From assembly GCF_001424985.1 (NCBI RefSeq), contig NZ_LMDA01000023.1, positions 181,495 through 245,494 on the forward strand: a stretch of DNA of 64,000 bases, in the 5' to 3' direction. This DNA comes from Rhizobium sp. Root1212. Lineage in GTDB: Bacteria; Pseudomonadota; Alphaproteobacteria; Rhizobiales; Rhizobiaceae. Made by a program: the position numbers and the translations under genes. This document shows positions 9,701 to 20,169 of the stretch, one piece after another. Below the pieces are notes generated by a model, which had not been told where the DNA came from, searched no databases, and saw only the letters and a program-made list of their open reading frames with translations. Position 1 is the first letter of the stretch; each line of letters begins with the position of its first letter.

Positions 9701-11490
9701 GCCGCTTCGGCGTCACGACCGAATATCTGGTCAATGCCGACATGCTGCAGATCAAGGTGGCGCAGGGTGCAAAGCCCGGCGAAGGCGGCCAGCTGCCCGG
9801 CCACAAGGTCGATGCGACCGTCGCCAAGACCCGCCATTCGACCCCCGGCGTCGGCCTGATCTCACCGCCGCCGCATCACGACATCTATTCGATCGAAGAT
9901 CTGGCCCAGCTGATCTACGACCTGAAGAACGTCAACCCGGCGGCCGATATCTCCGTCAAGCTCGTCTCGGAAGTCGGCGTCGGCACCGTTGCCGCCGGCG
10001 TCGCCAAGGCGCGCGCCGATCATATCACCGTCTCCGGCTATGACGGCGGCACGGGCGCTTCGCCGCTCACTTCGCTGAAGCATGCCGGCAGCCCCTGGGA
10101 AATCGGCCTTGCCGAAACCCACCAGACGCTGGTGCTGAACGGCCTTCGCTCGCGCGTCGCGCTGCAGGTGGATGGTGGCCTGAAGACCGGCCGCGATGTC
10201 ATCATCGGCGCGCTGCTCGGTGCTGACGAGTTCGGCTTCTCGACAGCGCCGCTGATCGCCGCCGGCTGCATCATGATGCGCAAGTGCCATCTCAACACCT
10301 GTCCGGTCGGTGTCGCGACCCAGGACCCGGTGCTGCGCAAGCGCTTCAAGGGTGCGCCGGAGCATGTCATCAACTACTTCTTCTTCGTCGCCGAAGAAGT
10401 GCGCGAAATCCTGGCCTCGCTCGGTTTCGCCCGGTTCGACGACATCATCGGCCTGTCGGAACTCTTGGAAAAGGATGCGATGATCTCGCACTGGAAGGCC
10501 AATGGCCTCGACTTCAGCCGCATCTTCCACAAGGTCGATGCGCCGAAGAAGGCGACCTACTGGACCGAGCGGCAGAACCACCCGATCCACGACATCCTCG
10601 ACCGCAAGCTGATCGCCGAGGCGATGCCGGCGCTCGAAGCCAGGACTCCGGTTTCGATCGACGTCGAGATCAAGAACGTCGACCGCTCGGCCGGCGCCAT
10701 GCTCTCCGGCGAAGTCGCCAAGCGCTACAAGCACAAGGGCCTCAAGGAAGATACCATCTCGGTCAAGCTTCGCGGAACGGCCGGCCAGTCCTTCGGCGCT
10801 TTCCTCGCAAACGGCGTCACCTTCGAACTTATCGGTGACGGCAACGACTATGTCGGCAAGGGTCTCTCGGGCGGCAAGATCATCGTCCGGCCGCCGGAAA
10901 ATGCCCGGATCGTGCCGGCCCAGTCGATCATCGTCGGCAATACCGTGCTCTACGGCGCGATCTCCGGCGAGTGCTACTTCAACGGCGTGGCCGGCGAGCG
11001 TTTTGCTGTGCGTAACTCCGGTGCGGTCGCGGTCGTCGAAGGCGTGGGTGACCATGGCTGCGAATATATGACCGGCGGTGTCGTCGTCGTTCTCGGCGAG
11101 ACCGGCCGCAACTTCGCAGCCGGCATGTCGGGCGGTGTCGCCTATGTGCTGGACGAGAGCGACGATTTCGCCAAGCGCTGCAACATGGCGATGGTCGAGC
11201 TTGAGCCGGTGCCGGAAGAAGATGAATTGCTCGAAAAGCTGCATCATCACGGCGGCGACCTCATGCACAAAGGCATGGTCGACGTTGCCAGTGACATGAC
11301 GCGTCACGACGACGAGCGCCTGTACCAGCTGATCTCGAACCACCTGCACTACACGGGTTCGCCGCGCGCCAAGGAAATCCTCGACCACTGGGTCGAGTTC
11401 CGCCCGAAATTCCGCAAGGTCATGCCGATCGAATACCGGCGCGCCCTTCTGGAGATGGAGCGCATGCGCATGAGCGTCGCCGCGGAATAA
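6775..11490 (+). CDS. gltB: Glutamate synthase [NADPH] large subunit
   Basis: 1571 residues from the ATG at 6775, which has GGAGG six bases upstream; an in-frame ATG at 6748 lacks one. The enzyme makes two glutamates from glutamine and 2-oxoglutarate. A propeptide of about 43 residues precedes the catalytic cysteine C44 in HDACGVGF, so mature GltB should begin at that Cys (class II amidotransferase). The central and FMN domains follow. The 3Fe-4S cysteines are C1165, C1171 and C1176 in [17 protein letters not shown]-terminal beta-helix (GXXG domain) closes the protein. gltD follows 149 bases downstream. Confidence 0.97.
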   Translation: MTDFTPSQELELNRAPTAATAEKTTFGLPKKQGLYDPRNEHDACGVGFVAHMKGKKSHQIVKDGLFILENLTHRGAVGADPLMGDGAGILVQIPDRFFREEMAKQGITLPKAGDYAVGYMFMPQEEAQVDHFKKVIADVVAEEGQVLLGFRDVPVDNSSLSKAPEIAATEPRHVQVFIGAGRDAATNAEFERRLFTLRKVISNRIYDAYQGAETGFYPVSLSSRTIVYKGMFLAYQVGAYYKDLADPRFETAVALVHQRFSTNTFPSWKLAHPYRMVAHNGEINTLRSNVNWMAARQASVSSPLFGDDISKLWPISYEGQSDTACFDNALEFLVQGGYSLSHAMMMLIPEAWAGNQLMQPERKAFYEYHAALMEPWDGPAAVCFTDGRQIGATLDRNGLRPARYLVTDDDRVILASEAGTLPVPEERIVKKWRLQPGKMLLIDMEKGSIISDEDLKSTLANRHPYRQWLDNTQLILEDLKPVEPRALRRDVSLLDRQQAFGYTQEDTKILMSPMATTGQEAVGSMGTDTPISAMSDKTKLLYTYFKQNFAQVTNPPIDPIREELVMSLVSFIGPRPNILDHEGAAHAKRLEVRQPILTNGDLEKIRSIGHTEDRFDTKTLDFTYDVARGAEGMLEILDRLCERAEAAVKGGYNIIVLSDRQIGPDRVAIPALLATAAVHHHLIRKGLRTSVGLVVETGEPREVHHFCLLAGYGAEAINPYLAFDTLLDMHKRGEFPKEVDASEVVYRFIKAIGKGILKVMSKMGISTYQSYCGGQIFDAVGLSSELIDRYFFGTATQIEGIGLDEIARETFARHQAAFGSDPLLNRTLDIGGEYAYRMRGESHAWSPDSIASLQHAVRGNAKDRFSEFSEMVNGAALRMNTIRGLFNIKDAAAIGRKPIPVDRVESAADIVKRFSTGAMSFGSISREAHTTLAVAMNRIGGKSNTGEGGEESDRYFPLHDGSPNPERSAIKQVASGRFGVTTEYLVNADMLQIKVAQGAKPGEGGQLPGHKVDATVAKTRHSTPGVGLISPPPHHDIYSIEDLAQLIYDLKNVNPAADISVKLVSEVGVGTVAAGVAKARADHITVSGYDGGTGASPLTSLKHAGSPWEIGLAETHQTLVLNGLRSRVALQVDGGLKTGRDVIIGALLGADEFGFSTAPLIAAGCIMMRKCHLNTCPVGVATQDPVLRKRFKGAPEHVINYFFFVAEEVREILASLGFARFDDIIGLSELLEKDAMISHWKANGLDFSRIFHKVDAPKKATYWTERQNHPIHDILDRKLIAEAMPALEARTPVSIDVEIKNVDRSAGAMLSGEVAKRYKHKGLKEDTISVKLRGTAGQSFGAFLANGVTFELIGDGNDYVGKGLSGGKIIVRPPENARIVPAQSIIVGNTVLYGAISGECYFNGVAGERFAVRNSGAVAVVEGVGDHGCEYMTGGVVVVLGETGRNFAAGMSGGVAYVLDESDDFAKRCNMAMVELEPVPEEDELLEKLHHHGGDLMHKGMVDVASDMTRHDDERLYQLISNHLHYTGSPRAKEILDHWVEFRPKFRKVMPIEYRRALLEMERMRMSVAAE

Positions 11491-11639
11491 CGCGGCGAGG
11501 ATTTCGCATGATGCCGCTTCCTGCGATCGCCACCCGGCGGTCGCGGTCGAGAAGGCGGGATCGATCAGGATCAACGTGTCTGCTGCGGCGTGGCCGACAG
11601 ACGAGGCGCAGGGCGCCAAGATTTAAGTGAGGGATGACA

Positions 11640-13097
11640 GTGGGCAAGGTTACAGGCTTCATGGAAATCGACCGGCAACTGGCAAAGTACCAGCCGGCTT
11701 CCGATCGTATTCGCCACTTCCGCGAATTCACGATCCCCATGTCCGAGCCGGAAGTGGAAAAGCAGGCGGCACGCTGCATGGATTGCGGCATTCCGTTCTG
11801 CCATGGTCCGACGGGGTGTCCGGTGCACAACCAGATCCCGGACTGGAACGATCTGGTCTATAACGGCAACTGGGAAGAGGCGATCCGCAACCTGCATTCG
11901 ACCAACAACTTCCCGGAGTTCACCGGCCGTATCTGCCCGGCGCCCTGCGAGGAAGCCTGCACGCTGAACCTTGAGGACGCGCCGGTCGCCATCAAGACCG
12001 TCGAGCAGGCGATTGCCGACAAGGCCTATGAGATGGGCTATATCGTGCCGCAACCGGCCGTCGTGAAGACCGGCAGGAAGGTCGCGGTCATCGGCTCCGG
12101 CCCCGCCGGCATGGCGGCGGCCCAGCAGCTCGCCCGCGCCGGCCATGAGGTTCACGTCTTCGAACGCGAGACCAAGCCCGGTGGCCTGCTGCGCTACGGC
12201 ATCCCGGACTTCAAGATGGAGAAGAACTTCATCGATCGTCGCGTCGACCAGATGCGCGGCGAAGGCGTCACCTTCCATTGCGGCGTCAATGTCGGCGTCG
12301 ACCGCACCGTCGACAGCCTGATCGAAGAGCATGATGCCGTGCTCTATTGCGGCGGCTCGGAAACGCCGCGCGATGCCGGCATTCCCGGCGTCAAGTTCGC
12401 CGGCGTGCATGATGCGATGCCGTATCTCGTGCAGCAGAACCGCCGCGTCGGCCGCGAAAACATCGACAGCGTCGGCTGGCCCTCCGATCCGATCCTCGCC
12501 GGTGGCAAGCATATCGTCGTCGTCGGCGGTGGCGATACGGCTTCCGACTGCGTCGGCACTGCCTTCCGCCAGGGCGCGGTCAAGGTCACCCAGCTCGACA
12601 TCCGCCCGCAGCCACCGGAAAAGGAAGACAAGCTCTCGGTCTGGCCGTTCTGGGCCACCAAGATGCGTACCTCCTCCAGCCAGGCCGAAGGCGCGATCCG
12701 CGAATTCCAGGTCGCGACACTCGAATTCGTCGGCGACGAGGACGGTATCCTGACCGGCGTGAAGTGCTGCCAGGTCGATGAGCGCCGCAAGCCGATCGCC
12801 GGCACCGAATTCGTGATCAAGGCCGATCTCGCCTTCATCGCCATCGGTTTCCGCGGCCCCGCCACCGACGGCGTGCTGAAGGATCTCGGCGACCGCCTCG
12901 GCATCAACACGGATAAGCGCGGCTCGAGCAACGTCATCGCCGATGACGTCGACTACAAGACCTCGGTCGACAAGCTGTGGACCGCGGGCGACGTGCGTCG
13001 CGGCCAGTCGCTGGTCGTCTGGGCGATCCGCGAAGGCCGTCAGGCGGCACGCGCCATCGATATCGCGCTGATGGGCTCGACCACCCTGCCGCGCTGA
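11640..13097 (+). CDS. gltD: Glutamate synthase [NADPH] small subunit
   Basis: 485 residues from the GTG at 11640, giving the usual MGKVTGF start with GAGGG six bases upstream. The ATG at 11634 sits directly on that ribosome site and is less likely. N-terminal Fe-S cysteines C46, C49, C54, C60 and C99, C103, C107 are present. The FAD motif GSGPAG is at 152-157 and a second dinucleotide motif VVGGGD is near 296 for NADPH. It passes electrons from NADPH to the GltB Fe-S/FMN centres. It is cotranscribed with gltB or read from the 149-base gap, and a good terminator follows. Confidence 0.96.
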   Translation: MGKVTGFMEIDRQLAKYQPASDRIRHFREFTIPMSEPEVEKQAARCMDCGIPFCHGPTGCPVHNQIPDWNDLVYNGNWEEAIRNLHSTNNFPEFTGRICPAPCEEACTLNLEDAPVAIKTVEQAIADKAYEMGYIVPQPAVVKTGRKVAVIGSGPAGMAAAQQLARAGHEVHVFERETKPGGLLRYGIPDFKMEKNFIDRRVDQMRGEGVTFHCGVNVGVDRTVDSLIEEHDAVLYCGGSETPRDAGIPGVKFAGVHDAMPYLVQQNRRVGRENIDSVGWPSDPILAGGKHIVVVGGGDTASDCVGTAFRQGAVKVTQLDIRPQPPEKEDKLSVWPFWATKMRTSSSQAEGAIREFQVATLEFVGDEDGILTGVKCCQVDERRKPIAGTEFVIKADLAFIAIGFRGPATDGVLKDLGDRLGINTDKRGSSNVIADDVDYKTSVDKLWTAGDVRRGQSLVVWAIREGRQAARAIDIALMGSTTLPR

Positions 13098-13120
13098 TGG
13101 GGTGACGAATCAAACGAAAA

Positions 13121-13146
13121 TGGCCGGAGAAATCTGGCCTTTTTTA
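13121..13146 (+). terminator. Terminator after gltD
   Basis: GGCCGGA pairs with TCTGGCC (one G-T pair) around a GAAA loop and is followed by TTTTTT. It lies 24 bases past the gltD stop. Confidence 0.85.
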
Positions 13147-13166
13147 TGCTTGGCGGTTTCAACGCC

Positions 13167-14408
13167 TCAATTACGAATAACCGGATTGCTCAAAATCGTT
13201 GCCGGCTTCGCAAGCCGGAAATCATCGACCCGGCCATCAGGCGCGGTCGCGACCTCGCCCTTGTCCACCAGCATGTCACGTGGGCTCTTGCCGTTTCCGG
13301 CCGGGATAGCGTTGCCATCCAGAAGCGCTGCGCCGCCGTCGAGGTCCGGGTCGCTGAGGCTGATCGGCGGCGTCTGGGTGATGTCCTCGTTGGTGGCCGG
13401 TGCGGTGACGATGATGTCTTTCAAACCATCGCTGCCGGGAATGTCGGAGCTTGCTGCGGCGGCATCGCCGAGGGTTTTGCGGATATCCTTTTCCGCATAG
13501 AAGGCGAGCTTGCGCTTGCCGGCTTTGGTCAGGTTGATGCCGTCCGAGCCGCGCAGGCGCACCTGCTGGCCGTTGATATCGGAGCCGGTAATCACAAACT
13601 TGCCGGCCTCGTCGACGAAACCATCCCAGACATCGACAAAGGTGCCGCCGACCTTTTCCGCCTCCGCGCGGAACAGCGTGTTGAAGGTCACCATGTCGGC
13701 CGTCATCGCCGTCGACTGGAAGGCCGGCATGCCGACCCAGAGCAACGGCGTGCCGCTGGCGCGGGCAGCCGCGGCAAGGGCCGAGGCGCGGCGGGTATAT
13801 TCGGCGAGCCAGGCATCGGTCTTGAACTTCTCCTTGCCGTCGCCGATCACCATCTGCTGGCGGTCGTTGGCGCCGAGGCTGACGATGACGAGATCGGGCT
13901 TCAGCTCGCCGATATAGGTCGGCAGCGTCTTCTGCCAGTTGAAATAGTCCTCGCGCACGAGACCGGAGGAGCCGCTGGCGCGGCTTTCGACGACGATGCC
14001 CGGTGTCGTCAGGAAGGCCTCGTCGAGGCCGTCGGCAAGGCTGCCGGCGACGAAATCGCCGACGACGAGCACCTTCTTCGCCGTCGCCGATTTCTCGACG
14101 ACGGGCGGCGGCGGCTCGGTGGTTACGGTGACGACGGATTTCTGTTTCTTCTTCTGCGGCCGCGCCTGCTGGTCCTGCTGTTGCCGGCGGGGCTGGCGCG
14201 GCTCGTAGACGGGAACGTCGTCATAGACGGGTTCGCGCGGCTTGCGGCGGCCGAAGAGGAATTCGAGCAGCGTGCGCCGTTCCTGCGCCTGCACCTCATG
14301 CGGCACGACGACGAAGGATGTTGCGACGAAGGCGAAGGCCGTCAGGGCGAGAACGGCAAGATGCCGAAGGCGGCGAAAGCTGAAAAGGGTCATCTTGTCC
14401 GTGGTCAT
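13167..14408 (-). CDS. DUF459 SGNH-like protein, catalytic residues apparently lost
   Basis: 413 residues. A cationic N-terminus and one hydrophobic segment at about 17-36 suggest a signal anchor or signal peptide, so the body is periplasmic. A proline/glutamine/lysine-rich linker covers about 55-110. The SGNH-like domain starts at VLVVGDF (113-119), where the family nucleophile position GDS reads GDF. Block III is present as SLGAND (177-182). The C-terminal block reads DGINLTKAG near 290, with Asn where active esterases have His. It may be a non-catalytic or remodelled member. It is adjacent to the mltB-type gene on the same strand (118-base gap), so a cell-wall link is possible but unproved. 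Confidence 0.8.
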   Translation of the reverse strand: MTTDKMTLFSFRRLRHLAVLALTAFAFVATSFVVVPHEVQAQERRTLLEFLFGRRKPREPVYDDVPVYEPRQPRRQQQDQQARPQKKKQKSVVTVTTEPPPPVVEKSATAKKVLVVGDFVAGSLADGLDEAFLTTPGIVVESRASGSSGLVREDYFNWQKTLPTYIGELKPDLVIVSLGANDRQQMVIGDGKEKFKTDAWLAEYTRRASALAAAARASGTPLLWVGMPAFQSTAMTADMVTFNTLFRAEAEKVGGTFVDVWDGFVDEAGKFVITGSDINGQQVRLRGSDGINLTKAGKRKLAFYAEKDIRKTLGDAAAASSDIPGSDGLKDIIVTAPATNEDITQTPPISLSDPDLDGGAALLDGNAIPAGNGKSPRDMLVDKGEVATAPDGRVDDFRLAKPATILSNPVIRN

Positions 14409-14526
14409 GTGACGAGCCTCCCGCCTTCAGAATGTCCGGCAAATGTGCCCGAAATGGGAAGATGGCGCTTATCCTGCCGGGAGGCAACCGGCGCGCGCCG
14501 GTTTGCCCGGCGCCCGCTTGGGCACA

Positions 14527-15750
14527 TCAGTTGCGCAGCGCTTTCAGAAGCTGCTGGGTCGGCTCGCCATCCGGCGCCATGCCGTTGCGGTTCTGGAAGG
14601 CCTGGATCGCGGCCTTGGAGCCGGAGCCGAAATTGCCGTCCACTTCACCGTCGTAATAGCCGAGTTCCTTCAGGCGGGATTGCAACTCGAATTTCTGCTT
14701 GATGTCGAGCGAGCCGTCCGGCCGCGACCAGGCCTGTTGCATGCCACCATAGCCGGCGATTTCATCCGCCAGCAGGCCGACGCCGAGCGCGTAGGAATCC
14801 GACGCGTTGTAGCGCTTGATGACGAAGAAGTTCTTGGTCATCAGGAAGCCGGGGCCGCCGCCGCCGCCCGGCATTTTCAGCTCGGCGCGCTGGTCGGGAT
14901 TGCGGAAACCCTTGCCGTTCGGACGGGTAAAGCCGAGCGCTTCCCACTGGCCGAGCGTCTTGCTCTGGCCGGCATACTGGGCACCATTCTTCGGCACGGC
15001 GATTTCGTAGCCCCAGGTCTGGCCGGGCTGCCAGCCGTTCTTCTTCAGGAGGTTGGCGGTCGTCGCCAGGGCATCCGGGATCGAGTTCCAGATATCGCGA
15101 TGGCCGTTGCCGTCGGCATCGATCGCATAGAGCAGATAGCTGGTCGGGATGAACTGGGTGTGGCCCATAGCGCCGGCCCAGGAGCCGTTCAGCTCACGCG
15201 GGCTCACATCGCCGGCCTGCAGGATTTTCAGGGCGGCGATCAGTTGGGTCTTGGCATATTTGGCGCGCTTCGGATCGGAATAGGCAAGCGTCGCCAAGGC
15301 GCGCGGGACGTAATGAAGCCGGTCGTCTTTCTCCAGCACGGCGCCGTAATTCGATTCCATCGACCAGATGGCGAGCAGCACGGTGCGGTCGATGCCGAAG
15401 TGGCGCTCCAGCGCTGCAAGGGTGCGGGCATGCTTGGCCGCCATCTCGCGGCCAATGCGCACGGTGTAGGGGTTCACGCGGCTGTCGACATATTCCCAGA
15501 TCTTGTGCTTGAACTCGGGCTGGTACTGCGCCTTCTCAAGCACCACCGGGTCGGGCGATTTCACGCCTGAAAAGGCGGCCCGGTAAGTCGCCTTGGTGAT
15601 GCCAGCCTTGGCGGCGGTCTCATAGAAGCTGTTGATCCAGGTCTGGAAACCCTGGTCGGCGAAAGCCGGTGTGGACGCCGTGAAAACGGCGGCTGTCATG
15701 AAGGCTGCGGTTGCGGCGCGGCAAAGCAAGGACGTCTGTTTCTTCGTCAT
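14527..15750 (-). CDS. Lytic murein transglycosylase, MltB family, with peptidoglycan-binding domain
   Basis: 407 residues. A signal peptide (about 1-31, ending PAFA) exports it to the periplasm; there is no lipobox, so it is a soluble MltB2-type enzyme. The catalytic glutamate is E132 in AIWSMESNYG. The conserved AMGHTQFIPTSYL block follows, then a C-terminal PG_binding_1 domain (about 345-405, LKELGYYDGEVDGNFG). It cleaves the glycan strand of murein and leaves 1,6-anhydro ends. Divergent from galU. Confidence 0.93.
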   Translation of the reverse strand: MTKKQTSLLCRAATAAFMTAAVFTASTPAFADQGFQTWINSFYETAAKAGITKATYRAAFSGVKSPDPVVLEKAQYQPEFKHKIWEYVDSRVNPYTVRIGREMAAKHARTLAALERHFGIDRTVLLAIWSMESNYGAVLEKDDRLHYVPRALATLAYSDPKRAKYAKTQLIAALKILQAGDVSPRELNGSWAGAMGHTQFIPTSYLLYAIDADGNGHRDIWNSIPDALATTANLLKKNGWQPGQTWGYEIAVPKNGAQYAGQSKTLGQWEALGFTRPNGKGFRNPDQRAELKMPGGGGGPGFLMTKNFFVIKRYNASDSYALGVGLLADEIAGYGGMQQAWSRPDGSLDIKQKFELQSRLKELGYYDGEVDGNFGSGSKAAIQAFQNRNGMAPDGEPTQQLLKALRN

Positions 15751-16049
15751 GGGCGTCGTTCCGTTTCATCGCCGCCTTGTCTCAACAAGACAGGGCGGAT
15801 CAGCTACACATTTACAGACTTGCAGTAGAGGACACGCAAAAATATGTAGGACCTACTGCGTCGTTTCGGGGCACGCTGAGTTGATGGCTGTGCCGAAAGC
15901 CTAGTCTAGGAAAATGAGGTCAACAAATTCTTTACCATGAAGAGCCGGTTTCGTCTTCCTTCGTAAAAAAATAGCAATTTGCCCTGTATTCCCGCCCTAT
16001 TTGATACCCATCCCACTGAAATTCACATTATCGTGATTCGGAGACGTCA
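15751..16049. other. mltB-galU divergent promoter region
   Basis: 299 bases, A+T-rich toward the galU side. It must contain both promoters. I could not place a convincing -35/-10 pair or an operator, and no small gene is evident. Confidence 0.4.
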
Positions 16050-16937
16050 ATGAGTGACAAGCGCAAAGTTCGTAAAGCCGTATTCCCGGTCGCGGGTCTC
16101 GGAACCCGTTTCCTTCCCGCCACCAAGGCCGTGCCGAAGGAAATGCTGACCGTCGTCGACAAGCCGGTCATCCAGTATGTCGTGGATGAGGCTCTGGAAG
16201 CCGGCATCGAGCACCTGATCTTCGTCACCGGCCGCGGCAAGGCGGTCATCGAGGATTATTTCGATATTCAGGTCGAACTCGACCAGACGCTGCGCGAGCG
16301 CAACAAGCAGGCCGAACTGACGCTACTCGAAGGCATCCTGCCGCCGGCCGGCACCACCAGCTTCACCCGCCAGCAGGCGCCGCTCGGCCTTGGCCATGCC
16401 GTCTGGTGCGCCCGCGAACTCGTCGGCAACGAACCTTTCGCGCTTCTGCTGCCGGATATGATCATGCAGGGCGAGAAGGGCTGCCTGAAGGGCATGGTCG
16501 ATCTTTACGAGCACAGCGGCGGCAACGTCGTCGCCGTCGAGGAATGCGCGCCCGATCAGGCCCATAAATACGGCATCGTCGGTGTCGGCGACCGCATCGC
16601 CGAGGGCTACAAGATCACCGGCATGGTCGAAAAGCCTGCTCCGGGCACCGCGCCGTCGAATTTCTACATCAACGGCCGCTACATCCTGCAGCCGGAAATC
16701 TTCCCGATCCTGGAGACGCAGGAACGCGGCGCCGGCAACGAAATCCAGCTGACCGACGGCATGATCAAGCTTGCCAGGGAACAGGCCTTCGCCGCCTATC
16801 ATTTCCAGGGCACGACCTATGACTGCGGCGCCAAGGATGGCTTCATCCTGGCAAACGTCGCCTTCTCGCTGCAGCGCCCGGATATCCGCTCGGTGGTCGA
16901 AGGGCCGCTCAAGGAATTGCTGGCCAGCTTGAAGTAA
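16050..16937 (+). CDS. galU: UTP-glucose-1-phosphate uridylyltransferase
   Basis: 295 residues, standard for bacterial GalU/ExoN. It forms UDP-glucose from UTP and glucose-1-phosphate for exopolysaccharide, LPS and cyclic glucan synthesis. The nucleotide-binding signature [18 protein letters not shown] begins at residue 16. Further family blocks are [18 protein letters not shown] and the [12 protein letters not shown] loop. In rhizobia the same enzyme is called ExoN when it sits in the exo cluster; here no exo genes are near, so galU is preferred. Single-gene unit by layout. Confidence 0.95.
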   Translation: MSDKRKVRKAVFPVAGLGTRFLPATKAVPKEMLTVVDKPVIQYVVDEALEAGIEHLIFVTGRGKAVIEDYFDIQVELDQTLRERNKQAELTLLEGILPPAGTTSFTRQQAPLGLGHAVWCARELVGNEPFALLLPDMIMQGEKGCLKGMVDLYEHSGGNVVAVEECAPDQAHKYGIVGVGDRIAEGYKITGMVEKPAPGTAPSNFYINGRYILQPEIFPILETQERGAGNEIQLTDGMIKLAREQAFAAYHFQGTTYDCGAKDGFILANVAFSLQRPDIRSVVEGPLKELLASLK

Positions 16938-16975
16938 GGTCCGTTCGGGAAACGAAAAGCCATCCCACACCCTAT

Positions 16976-17025
16976 CGTCATCCTCGGCCTTGAGCCGAGG
17001 ATCTGCCGCCCTCTCACCGTATGGA
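16976..17025. repeat. Rhizobial palindromic intergenic repeat
   Basis: CGTCATCCTCGGCCTTGAGCC and the following bases form a 9-bp stem (ATCCTCGGC/GCCGAGGAT) at 16980-17002. A second small stem CCTCTC/GAGAGG follows at about 17011-17030. The first 17 bases (CGTCATCCTCGGCCTTG) recur at 56750. Short palindromes of this kind are scattered through Rhizobium genomes. It lies between galU and the convergent outer-membrane gene. Confidence 0.6.
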
Positions 17026-17072
17026 GAGGCTGATGGATGGTCGCGTCGAGCCCGACCATGACGGAGGGATTT

Positions 17073-18533
17073 CTATCGCCGGAGCGTCAGCCCGACACCG
17101 ATCTTGGTGACGCTGGAGGAGGGGGCGTCGTCCTGATTGGTCTTCTCGTAGCTGACATCGCCGGTGAGAGCGAGATAGCGGTTGAGGTCCCAGGTCAGGC
17201 CGGCGCCGGTGTTCCACACCGTCTGGTCGCTGGAGAAGCTTTCCGGGGGGTATTTGCGGAAGGTGAGGCTGTTGGAAAGCCGCGCCACGAGGTTGGAGCG
17301 CAGCTCGCGCGTCGCCTGGCTGTTGAGGGCATAGACGAGCGCGCCGCTTTCGCCCGGCGTGGTCGAAGGCTCGATGCCGGTGGAGAGGCCGTAGTAGATG
17401 TTGGTGCCGCGCATCGGCGACCAGTTCATGAGGCTGTCAATGGTGAAGCCATCGACATCCTTGAGGCGCGGATCGTCGAAACGATAAGTCTCGTAGCCGA
17501 GCGCGATCTCGCCCGAGAGCTTTTCGCCGAGATCGACCTGCACACCGGCGCGGCCGGCATAGGTGTCGTAGGAACGGCGATAGCCGAAGCGATCGTATTC
17601 CTCGTCATAGACGGATTTGCCGGCTGCCGCCTCCAGGAAGGGGATGATGGCCGGCGAGATTTCATAGCCGATGCGGCCGGTCACTGTACCGGCATTGCGG
17701 TTGCGGTCGGACATCGACAGCGTCGTGCCGCTGTCGAATTCGGCGGGGCTATAGTCGTAACGGTCGAAATCGACCCGCGCGGAGCCACGCAGCAGGCCGA
17801 AATCATGTTCGATGCCGGCGCCCAGCGTATATTGGTTGATGCCGGATTGGGTCGTGGCCGCCTCGATCGCGTTGGGATCGGTCGAATCCTCGCGTTCGAA
17901 GTGATAGCCGGCCCGCAGGCGACCGATGGTGTCTTCGCTGAAGTCGAGGCGCAACTCGGCATCGATATCGGCGAGCGGTTCGGTTTCGCCGCTGCCGGAG
18001 ACGTTCTTCTGCCAGATGCCTTCGCCGGTCACCGTCAGCTGGTGGCGTGACCAGTCCGAGGTCAGCGTTCCCTTGAGGCCGGTTTCGAGATAGCCCCTGT
18101 CCTCGTCGCCGCTGCCCTTGTTGATCTCGTGGTTATAGCTCTGGCCGAGCGTCGGCTTCAGGATGAAGGTTCCGACGCGCACGCCGGGAGCATCGCTGGT
18201 GCTGTTGTAGCGACTGCGCAGGCCGTCAACCGTACCTTCGCGCAGGTTCAGGCGGCTGAAGTCTTCCTGAATTGCGGCATCGAATTGCGGATCATCGACG
18301 GTATCCGGGCTGGCAAGGGTGGTCTTTGCCGCTCCGCTATCTGCTGGTTGCGCGGCCAGGTCGCCGACGAGGGGAGGGTAGGCCTGCTGATCCGCTGTAT
18401 CGGTCAGGCTTTGTGCTGCGGCGAGGCCGGGAAGAAAGAGGACGCAGCCCGCCAGCAGCCAGGCGAGCCTCGTCGCCGGACGCGAGGCGTAATGGCCTCT
18501 GGTCGGTTGAAAATCTGGCGTCCCCTGCCGCAT
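17073..18533 (-). CDS. Outer-membrane beta-barrel protein (BBP2-like)
   Basis: 486 residues. A signal peptide with a long n-region and the hydrophobic stretch LAWLLAGCVLFLPGLAAAQS ends at about residue 41. The remainder is rich in alternating polar/aromatic strands such as LGQSYNHEINKG, RLRAGYHFERED and EIALGYETYRF, and ends LTLRR, as expected of a monomeric outer-membrane barrel of the BBP2 type. Residues 42-135 form a disordered periplasmic lead. Function unknown; the family is associated with the rhizobial/Caulobacter surface. No transport partner genes adjoin it. Confidence 0.8.
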   Translation of the reverse strand: MRQGTPDFQPTRGHYASRPATRLAWLLAGCVLFLPGLAAAQSLTDTADQQAYPPLVGDLAAQPADSGAAKTTLASPDTVDDPQFDAAIQEDFSRLNLREGTVDGLRSRYNSTSDAPGVRVGTFILKPTLGQSYNHEINKGSGDEDRGYLETGLKGTLTSDWSRHQLTVTGEGIWQKNVSGSGETEPLADIDAELRLDFSEDTIGRLRAGYHFEREDSTDPNAIEAATTQSGINQYTLGAGIEHDFGLLRGSARVDFDRYDYSPAEFDSGTTLSMSDRNRNAGTVTGRIGYEISPAIIPFLEAAAGKSVYDEEYDRFGYRRSYDTYAGRAGVQVDLGEKLSGEIALGYETYRFDDPRLKDVDGFTIDSLMNWSPMRGTNIYYGLSTGIEPSTTPGESGALVYALNSQATRELRSNLVARLSNSLTFRKYPPESFSSDQTVWNTGAGLTWDLNRYLALTGDVSYEKTNQDDAPSSSVTKIGVGLTLRR

Positions 18534-18614
18534 ATGCCCGCAAACCGTTTCAAAGTGTTGATCAACCGTAAACCGTTGTGGTTAATCAATCCTTTAAGCG
18601 GCGCGGATTTCGGC

Positions 18615-19073
18615 TTAAGCGGCCTCCACCGTCAGCTGCCGGCCGCTGCTTGCAACCACCCGGACGCGGGCGCCGGCGGGCAGGTCCGGACCATCGACCC
18701 GCCATGTCGTATCGTCGAGCCGGATGCGGCCACGGCCCTCGTGGATCGGCTCCTCCAGAACGGCGGTGCGCCCGACGAGACCCGCGCCGCGCTGGTTGAG
18801 GAACGGCTCGTCCGTCGTCTCGGCCGAGCGGGTCACCAGCCGCCGTCCAACGAACACGGCGGCAATGGAAAACAGCGCGAAAATCACCAGCTGCACCTGC
18901 CACAGCCAGACATCGGACGGCCAGAACAACAGCGAGAGCACGCCGGTCAGGATCGCCGCGATGCCGATCCAGACGAGAAAGACGCCGGGCACGATCATCT
19001 CGGCTGCCAAAAGCACGAGGCCGAGAACCCACCACGCCCACGGACCAAGCTCGAAGAGGATGCGCTCGATCAT
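18615..19073 (-). CDS. NfeD family membrane protein
   Basis: 152 residues. It has two to three hydrophobic helices at about 12-70 and a C-terminal OB-fold domain (about 90-150) typical of short NfeD proteins lacking the protease part. It follows the SPFH gene with a three-base gap, the normal SPFH-NfeD pairing. The pair is thought to organise membrane microdomains and quality control at the inner membrane. Confidence 0.88.
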   Translation of the reverse strand: MIERILFELGPWAWWVLGLVLLAAEMIVPGVFLVWIGIAAILTGVLSLLFWPSDVWLWQVQLVIFALFSIAAVFVGRRLVTRSAETTDEPFLNQRGAGLVGRTAVLEEPIHEGRGRIRLDDTTWRVDGPDLPAGARVRVVASSGRQLTVEAA

Positions 19074-19076
19074 CGA

Positions 19077-20078
19077 TCAGGTCTCGCCGCGGGAGGGATC
19101 GAAGGGATTGCGCACGACCGGCGTGCGGGAGGCCGCGGGCCGTGGCTGGGCTGGGCCGTTATCGCCAAAGACCTCGCGGGCGATCGCGCCGATGCCGCCG
19201 AGCGAGCCGATCAGCGAGGAGGCTTCCATCGGCATCAGCACGATCTTGGAATTGGCGGCCGTGCCGATGGAGGCCATGGCTTCGGTGTATTTCTGCGCGA
19301 CGAAGTAATTGATCGCCTGCACGTTACCCGCAGCGATGGCTTCGGAAACCATTTTGGTCGCCTTGGCCTCGGCTTCGGCCAGACGCTCGCGGGCTTCGGC
19401 GTCGCGGAAGGCGGCTTCGCGCTGGCCTTCGGCCTGAAGGATGGCGGATTGCTTTGCGCCTTCGGCGCGCAGGATCTGCGCATTGCGGGCGCCTTCGGCT
19501 TCCAGAACCTGGGCGCGCTTCTCGCGCTCGGCCTTCATCTGCCGCGCCATCGCATCGACCAGATCCTTGGGCGGCTGGATGTCCTTGATCTCGACGCGGG
19601 TGACCTTGATGCCCCACGGGCCGACCGCTTCATCGACGACGCGCAGCAGCCGGTCGTTGATGGTGTCGCGGTTGGACAGCAGTTCGTCGAGGTCCATCGA
19701 GCCCATGACCGAGCGGATGTTGGTCATGGTGAGGTTGAGGATGGCGCTTTCCAGGTTGGAGACCTGATAGGCGGCCTCCGCGGCATTCAGGATCTGGTAG
19801 AAGGCGACGGCATCGGCCGAGCAGCTGGCATTGTCCTTTGTGATCACCTCCTGCGTCGGCACGTTGAGCACCTGCTCCATGACGTTCAAGCGCGCGCCGA
19901 TCTTGTCGATGAACGGGATGATCAGGTTGAGGCCGGGCTCGAGCGTGCGCGTGTAGCGGCCGAAGCGCTCGACGGTATAGCGAAAGCCCTGCGGCACGGT
20001 CTTGATGCCGGCAAACAGCACCAGGATGACGAAGACGACAAAGGCAATGACGGCGATATCGAGACCGGCAAGCGGCAT
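19077..20078 (-). CDS. qmcA: SPFH/Band 7 protein, QmcA/stomatin-like
   Basis: 333 residues. One N-terminal membrane helix (about 8-25) is followed by the PHB/SPFH domain ([22 protein letters not shown], first 20 residues from about 29). An Ala/Glu-rich coiled coil lies at about 180-255 ([19 protein letters not shown]). A PQ-rich tail is present. It oligomerises on the inner membrane. First gene of a two-gene unit with nfeD. The name follows the E. coli QmcA-type arrangement; paraslipin is an equivalent label. Confidence 0.9.
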   Translation of the reverse strand: MPLAGLDIAVIAFVVFVILVLFAGIKTVPQGFRYTVERFGRYTRTLEPGLNLIIPFIDKIGARLNVMEQVLNVPTQEVITKDNASCSADAVAFYQILNAAEAAYQVSNLESAILNLTMTNIRSVMGSMDLDELLSNRDTINDRLLRVVDEAVGPWGIKVTRVEIKDIQPPKDLVDAMARQMKAEREKRAQVLEAEGARNAQILRAEGAKQSAILQAEGQREAAFRDAEARERLAEAEAKATKMVSEAIAAGNVQAINYFVAQKYTEAMASIGTAANSKIVLMPMEASSLIGSLGGIGAIAREVFGDNGPAQPRPAASRTPVVRNPFDPSRGET

Positions 20079-20169
20079 GGAATTCTCCCTTCTTGGACGG
20101 GATGCCGAAACATCCTAAACCAAGACGTGGGACATCCGCCGATTATTTGCAACCCATCGCTGAAAGCGA

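Noticed and set aside
7438-9837. Nearly 800-codon minus-strand frame inside gltB
   Set aside because: Same antisense effect of GC bias; gltB itself is fully supported by cofactor motifs.
18570-18600. CtrA box near 18580 (TTAATCAATCCTTTAA)
   Set aside because: Spacing is eight rather than seven bases between TTAA halves, so it does not meet the consensus.
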